From Nocardia jiangxiensis NBRC 101359 (lineage in GTDB: Bacteria; Actinomycetota; Actinomycetes; Mycobacteriales; Mycobacteriaceae), in contig NZ_BAGB01000041.1 of NCBI RefSeq assembly GCF_000308615.1, forward strand, positions 620,001 to 684,000: DNA of 64,000 bases, written 5' to 3'. A model generated the notes under the pieces. It was not told the origin of the DNA. It made no database searches and was given only the letters and a program-made list of their open reading frames with translations. Below are positions 60,288-64,000 of this stretch, piece after piece (position 1 is the stretch's first letter; each line of letters begins with the position of its first letter). The position numbers were made by a program, and so were the translations under genes.

Positions 60288-61037
60288 CTATCGCGGGCGG
60301 TTCTCGATACCGTCCAGCAACCGGGCGAGGCCGTAGTCGAACGCGCCGTCGGGATCGCCGGGAGCCTGATACGCCTGTCCGGCCGCGGCGCCGACCCGGC
60401 TGGACAGCGGATAGTCCGCCTCGGGCATGACCTGCGTCAGCAGCGGCCCGTGCACCTCCCACCACTGCGCATCGCTCATCTCCTGCGCGCTGCGCGCCGC
60501 GGCGACGGCCATGCGGGCGTTCCCGGTGGCGAATTCGGACAGCACCGCGATGACGCGATCCATTTCCAGATCATCGAATCCGGCGCCGTCGAGCGCGGCG
60601 AGCTGGCGTTCGAAGCGGCGGATCCGGCCCGGCCCGAGTACCTGACGCCACGGCGGCACCTCCAGCAGCCAGGGATGGGCCAGGAGTTCGGCCCGCACCC
60701 CTCGCGCGATCGACGCCATGCGGTCGCGCACCGGCAGGGCCGCATCGATGGGCGCGTCCTCGGCGGCGACCGAGTCGACCATGAGCATGATCAGCGCCTC
60801 CTTACCTGGCACGTAGGTGTAGAGGCTCATCGGGCGCACTCCCAGTTCGGCGGCGACCGTACGGATCGACACCCGGTGGTAGCCGTCGCGGTCGGCGATC
60901 GCGATGCCGGCGCGCACGACCGCGTCCACGGACAGGCCCTGTCGAGGGCCGCGCGCTCGCGCCGGGGGCGGCAGCGCATCGCGCCACAGCAGGCTCATCA
61001 GACGAGTGGCCTGGTCGAGGGCGGATTCTTCGGTCAC
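60288..61037 (-). CDS. TetR-family transcriptional regulator (TetR_C type)
   Basis: A 249-residue TetR-like repressor with the longer TetR_C ligand domain. The helix-turn-helix is at about residues 38-85 (VAAELGVRPMSLYTYVPGKEAL). The N-terminal 35-residue extension is typical of the larger class. GTG start. Divergent from a SNF2-type helicase gene, with two 11-bp dyads between them. Confidence 0.85.
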   Translation of the reverse strand: MTEESALDQATRLMSLLWRDALPPPARARGPRQGLSVDAVVRAGIAIADRDGYHRVSIRTVAAELGVRPMSLYTYVPGKEALIMLMVDSVAAEDAPIDAALPVRDRMASIARGVRAELLAHPWLLEVPPWRQVLGPGRIRRFERQLAALDGAGFDDLEMDRVIAVLSEFATGNARMAVAAARSAQEMSDAQWWEVHGPLLTQVMPEADYPLSSRVGAAAGQAYQAPGDPDGAFDYGLARLLDGIENRPR

Positions 61038-61058
61038 GGCGCAGCTCCTGGAATTTCG

Positions 61059-61096
61059 GTACGCTGTACGGCGTTACTCTATACCGTACGCTGTAC
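61059..61096. promoter_or_regulatory. two TetR operator-like dyads
   Basis: GTACGCTGTAC occurs at 61059-61069 and again at 61086-61096, each with GTAC arms, 27 bp apart, in the gap between the TetR gene and the SNF2 gene. Confidence 0.6.
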
Positions 61097-61155
61097 GCCG
61101 ATAAGGGAGGCACGCCCTGCCCACCACGCACGCCACCTATCTGCCCGATCGGCAC

Positions 61156-62898
61156 ATGTTCGCCCTGTGGACCTGGACCGGACGCCGGCCCGGCCCCGCA
61201 CCCACCGGAGCGGGCGAACCGGACCGGATCGCGCTGGCGATTCCGTCGACCACGGGCGATATCGCCGTCGCGCAGGTCGACTGCACGCTGGTCGAACCGG
61301 ATCACCTCACCATGGCGCGGCGCACCCCGTCCGTGCGCGCCTGGCGAGCGGCTCTGGACGGCCGCGCGGATCCGAGCGCGTTGCCACCGGCCGCACACGC
61401 GGTGCCGAATGCCACCGAAACCGGGATCATCTCGGCCGACCGGGCACTGCGCGCCCTCACCGGCACGCTCGCGGTCGGCGCGGAACTCGAGACGACGCTG
61501 CGCGCGCGTCTGCGGCCCTATCAGGCTCGCGGTATCGCCTGGCTGCGGGAGACCACGGCGGTGCACGGCGGCGCGGTGCTCGCCGACGAGATGGGTCTGG
61601 GAAAGACCGTGCAGGCCATCGGATTTCTCCTCGGGCGCGCGGCGGATGGACCGCAACTGGTGCTGTGCCCGACCTCGCTGGTGAGCAACTGGGTGCACGA
61701 GATCGAGCGTTTCGCGCCGAGTCTGCGACCGGTCGCCTGGCGCGGGGGTGTACTACCCTCGCCCGCAGCGAATCTCGTCGTCATCGCGGGTTATCCGACG
61801 TTGCGCGGACATGCCGGGCCACTGTCCGACACCCCATGGGCGACAGCGGTATTCGACGAAGCTCAAGTATTGAAGAATCCGCGCACCCAGGTCGCGAAGG
61901 CAGCACGCTCGATCAGCGCGCAGGCGCGAGTCGCGTTGACCGGAACGCCGGTGGAGAACCATCTCGACGAGTTGTGGGCGCTGCTCAATCTCGCTGCGCC
62001 CCGGGCATTCACGCATCGAGCGCAGTTCCGGCGGCGGTTCGTTCGGCCGATCCACGAGGGCTCGGCCGACGCGGCGCTGCGTCTACGGGACACTCTCGAA
62101 CCGATCGTGCTGACTCGCAAGAAGTCTCAGGTGGCCGCGGCGCTGCCGCCGAAGATCCACTGCGATCTGATCTGCGATCTGACCGACGAGCAGGGGCGAC
62201 TGTACGACGAGCTGCTCGATCGCGCGGAGGCCGAGGGGTTCGGCAGTGGAGTCCAGCGGCATTCGCGCGTGCTGGCGGTGCTCACCGCGCTCGGTCAGCT
62301 GTGCAACCACCCCGGCCTGATCTCCGGCGATCTCGACGAATTATCCGGGCGTTCGGGAAAATTCGACGTCTGCGCCGATATCCTGGCCAACAACGTCGAA
62401 CTGGGCGATCCGACGCTCGTGTTCACCCGGTTCCGGCGCACCGGCGAACTGCTGGTGCGGCACTGCGCCGAACGTCTCGGCGTCACCGCGCCGTTCTTCC
62501 ACGGCGGCCTGAGCATCGATGAACGCACCCGGATCGTCACACGGTTCCAGTCGCCCGACGGGCCACCGGTGCTGATCCTGAGCCTGCGCGCGGCGGGCAC
62601 CGGCCTGACGCTCACCCGCGCGGCCGACGTGATCCACTACGACCGCTGGTGGAATCCCGCCGTCGAGGCGCAGGCCTCCGATCGCGCGCACCGCATCGGG
62701 CAGACGCGCACGGTCACCGTCATCACCCTGACCACCGGAACGACCGTCGAGGAACATATCGCGAGCATGCACGACCGCAAATCCGCACTGGCCGATCTCA
62801 CCACCGACGCCGATTCCGACAACAGCGCGGTCGCCGCACTGGCCCGCCTGGACGACGACCACCTGCTCACCATCCTGCGCCGTAAGCGAGGCAATTGA
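61156..62898 (+). CDS. SNF2-family helicase (RapA-like)
   Basis: A SNF2-type ATPase (580 residues from ATG 61156). It has motif I DEMGLGKTVQ, a variant DEAQ box (VFDEAQVLKN), motif III TGTPVEN, and motifs V-VI SLRAAGTGLTLTRA and RAHRIGQTRTV. Such proteins are common in actinobacteria and are usually paired with a SWIM zinc-finger protein, as here. An AAGGGAGG at 61103-61110 lies 6 nt before an in-frame CTG (61117), and no ATG/GTG/TTG intervenes before 61156. The true start may be that CTG, adding 13 residues. Confidence 0.9.
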   Translation: MFALWTWTGRRPGPAPTGAGEPDRIALAIPSTTGDIAVAQVDCTLVEPDHLTMARRTPSVRAWRAALDGRADPSALPPAAHAVPNATETGIISADRALRALTGTLAVGAELETTLRARLRPYQARGIAWLRETTAVHGGAVLADEMGLGKTVQAIGFLLGRAADGPQLVLCPTSLVSNWVHEIERFAPSLRPVAWRGGVLPSPAANLVVIAGYPTLRGHAGPLSDTPWATAVFDEAQVLKNPRTQVAKAARSISAQARVALTGTPVENHLDELWALLNLAAPRAFTHRAQFRRRFVRPIHEGSADAALRLRDTLEPIVLTRKKSQVAAALPPKIHCDLICDLTDEQGRLYDELLDRAEAEGFGSGVQRHSRVLAVLTALGQLCNHPGLISGDLDELSGRSGKFDVCADILANNVELGDPTLVFTRFRRTGELLVRHCAERLGVTAPFFHGGLSIDERTRIVTRFQSPDGPPVLILSLRAAGTGLTLTRAADVIHYDRWWNPAVEAQASDRAHRIGQTRTVTVITLTTGTTVEEHIASMHDRKSALADLTTDADSDNSAVAALARLDDDHLLTILRRKRGN

Positions 62899-62899
62899 C

Positions 62900-63457
62900 A
62901 TGCCCGACAACGAATTCGGCTACACCGCGTGGGGCATGGACTGGGTTCGCCTGGCCGAACCCCTGCGCACCACCCGCCCCGATCCCCTCCTCCCCCGCGC
63001 CCGCAGCATCGCCCGCAACGGCGGCGTACACACCGAAATCGACGGCACGGCAGTACGAGCGAGCATCCACCGCGGCTCCCAAGCCTCGATCACCTACCTG
63101 GAACTCGCCCCACTGTCACCCGAGACGATCACCGCCATAACCACCAGAATCCCCACGGACACAGTAGAACTGGGCGACGACACCCACGTGTCACTCCGCG
63201 CCGCCGGAATCACCGTGGCTCCGACTCTCCATCTCACCGACTGCTCCTGCACCGCCCGCACTCCGCGCTGCCTGCATCTGCTGGCCACCTGCTACGCCTT
63301 GGCCCGTCAGATCGATGAAAACCCTTGGCTGGCACTGGATCTCCAGGGTTATCACAGTTCGACGGCCGAACAGTCACCGACGAACGAGACACCGGTACCC
63401 CGCTGGACTCCCATCACATCCCTCGACCCCGCAACGTTCTTCGGCGTTGCCACGTGA
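62900..63457 (+). CDS. SWIM zinc-finger protein
   Basis: A 185-residue protein with a SWIM finger: CSCTARTPRCLHLLATCYAL (CxC-x6-CxH) at about residues 115-134. SWIM proteins commonly accompany SNF2 helicases and bind nucleic acid or protein. Only 1 nt separates its ATG from the helicase stop, so the two form an operon. Confidence 0.85.
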   Translation: MPDNEFGYTAWGMDWVRLAEPLRTTRPDPLLPRARSIARNGGVHTEIDGTAVRASIHRGSQASITYLELAPLSPETITAITTRIPTDTVELGDDTHVSLRAAGITVAPTLHLTDCSCTARTPRCLHLLATCYALARQIDENPWLALDLQGYHSSTAEQSPTNETPVPRWTPITSLDPATFFGVAT

Positions 63458-63691
63458 TGAGCGGAATTACCCGAGCACGACAACTCGCACCATCAGGGAT
63501 CCGGTAATAGCCCTGGCGGCAACCCCTTCAGCGGCGAGGCCCCGGGAACTGTCGGCGACCCCTCACGCCGGCGCGCGATACTCCCTTCGCGGGCACCAGC
63601 AACGCTGTCGTCACCGGGTAGGTAGCCGCGACCGTAGTTGTCTCCGAAACAGGCCCGGATCGCACACGCGTCGGCAACGGCAACAGCGCAC

Positions 63692-63787
63692 GCATCGGCA
63701 TCGGCATCGGCATCGGCATCGGCATCGGCATCGGCATCGGCATCGGCATCGGCATCGGCATCGGCATCGGCATCGGCATCGGCATCG
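63692..63787 (+). repeat. hexanucleotide tandem repeat, 16 copies
   Basis: Sixteen perfect copies of GCATCG. In the minus-strand frames it reads as Asp-Ala or Met-Pro repeats. It lies in the 418-bp gap between the SWIM gene and the WXG100 gene. The rest of the gap (63458-63691, 63788-63875) shows no gene. Confidence 0.9.
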
Positions 63788-63875
63788 GCCAGTTCACTGG
63801 ATGCCGCCGTGCGGCACCACTCGGATCGGCATGGGTTACCGTGGGGTCGGCGTCGAGGGAGGGGGATTCGTATAC

Positions 63876-64000
63876 ATGGCAGACGCAACGTCGTTCACGA
63901 TGGTTCCCGAGACGGTGCGCTCGGCGGGTACCTACGTCCAGCAGACCGCCGAAGCCCTGGTCTCGGGTGTTCACAACGCCGACAAAGAGGTTCAGGGCCT
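63876..64000 (+). CDS. WXG100-family protein, N-terminal part
   Basis: An open frame starting with ATG 63876 runs off the window end (41 codons visible). It begins MADATSFTMVPETVRSAGTY and continues with helix-forming residues (QQTAEALVSGVHNADKEVQG), the pattern of the first helix of WXG100/ESX secretion substrates. GAGGGAGGGGG lies about 10 nt upstream. The WxG turn and second helix lie outside the window, so the family call is provisional. Confidence 0.6.
   Translation, partial: MADATSFTMVPETVRSAGTYVQQTAEALVSGVHNADKEVQG

Noticed and set aside
63692..63787. Hexamer array as a coding Asp-Ala or Met-Pro repeat gene
   Set aside because: The frames lack supported starts and domains and run into unrelated sequence; a DNA satellite is simpler.
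1..63900. Many other long antisense or shifted frames over real genes
   Set aside because: They shadow well-supported genes and lack start signals or recognisable domains.

Overview
The window comes from a high-GC, mycolic-acid-containing actinomycete, most likely a Nocardia. Reasons: the gene order from a GNAT acetyltransferase to sigA follows Mycobacterium tuberculosis Rv2669-Rv2703; there are genes for AftC (arabinogalactan/lipoarabinomannan), an antigen-85-type mycolyltransferase and a WXG100 protein; and many genes carry a TANNNT hexamer 6-8 nt before the start codon with no ribosome binding site, the mark of leaderless mRNAs.

Layout. 1-13.3 kb is lineage-specific: the end of a GT39-like membrane glycosyltransferase, a 3-hydroxyacyl-CoA dehydrogenase, a hydrolase, two regulator/target pairs with visible operators (TetR/DUF4345, ArsR/MFS), a coupled NADH-dehydrogenase-like/SigJ-like pair behind a CRP-type site, and a convergent pair of odd nuclease-fold-like proteins. 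13.3-20.6 kb is conserved core: GNAT, (phosphatase), zapE, a ribD-like reductase, a lipoprotein hydrolase, aftC, msrB. 20.6-32.1 kb is an accessory island between msrB and hemQ, bounded and split by copies of the 3' end of msrB. It carries tal-pgi-gnd with a divergent DeoR regulator, a truncated SDR, a decayed LysR-like gene, a 7-bp tandem repeat, and three regulator/target pairs (MarR/NmrA, TetR/TauD, HxlR/DoxX). 32.1-54.4 kb returns to conserved order: hemQ, coproporphyrinogen oxidase, hemE, DUF3000, RNase D, dxs, RNA methyltransferase, ceoB-ceoC, DUF3159, OB-fold protein, hydrolase, DUF3710, dut, DUF3093, DUF4193, cei, suhB, ppgK, sigA. An extra ECF sigma factor is inserted after ceoC. 54.4-64 kb holds a CPA1 antiporter, MHYT and rhomboid-like membrane proteins, a zinc-ribbon protein, the mycolyltransferase, a TetR/SNF2-helicase/SWIM cluster, a 16-copy hexamer array and the start of a WXG100 gene.

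The most unusual structure is a dispersed intergenic repeat of about 95-125 bp (two copies near 9.4-9.6 kb, one at 36.3 kb, one at 50.9 kb, plus decayed pieces at 36.0-36.25 kb). Each intact copy can fold into one long hairpin, and copies differ by compensatory base-pair changes. This suggests a selected structure.

How genes work together: hemQ, the oxidase and hemE are the late coproporphyrin-dependent haem pathway; dxs feeds isoprenoids; ceoB/ceoC regulate K+ uptake; aftC and the mycolyltransferase build the envelope; tal, pgi and gnd form a sugar-phosphate module; sigA is the housekeeping sigma factor.
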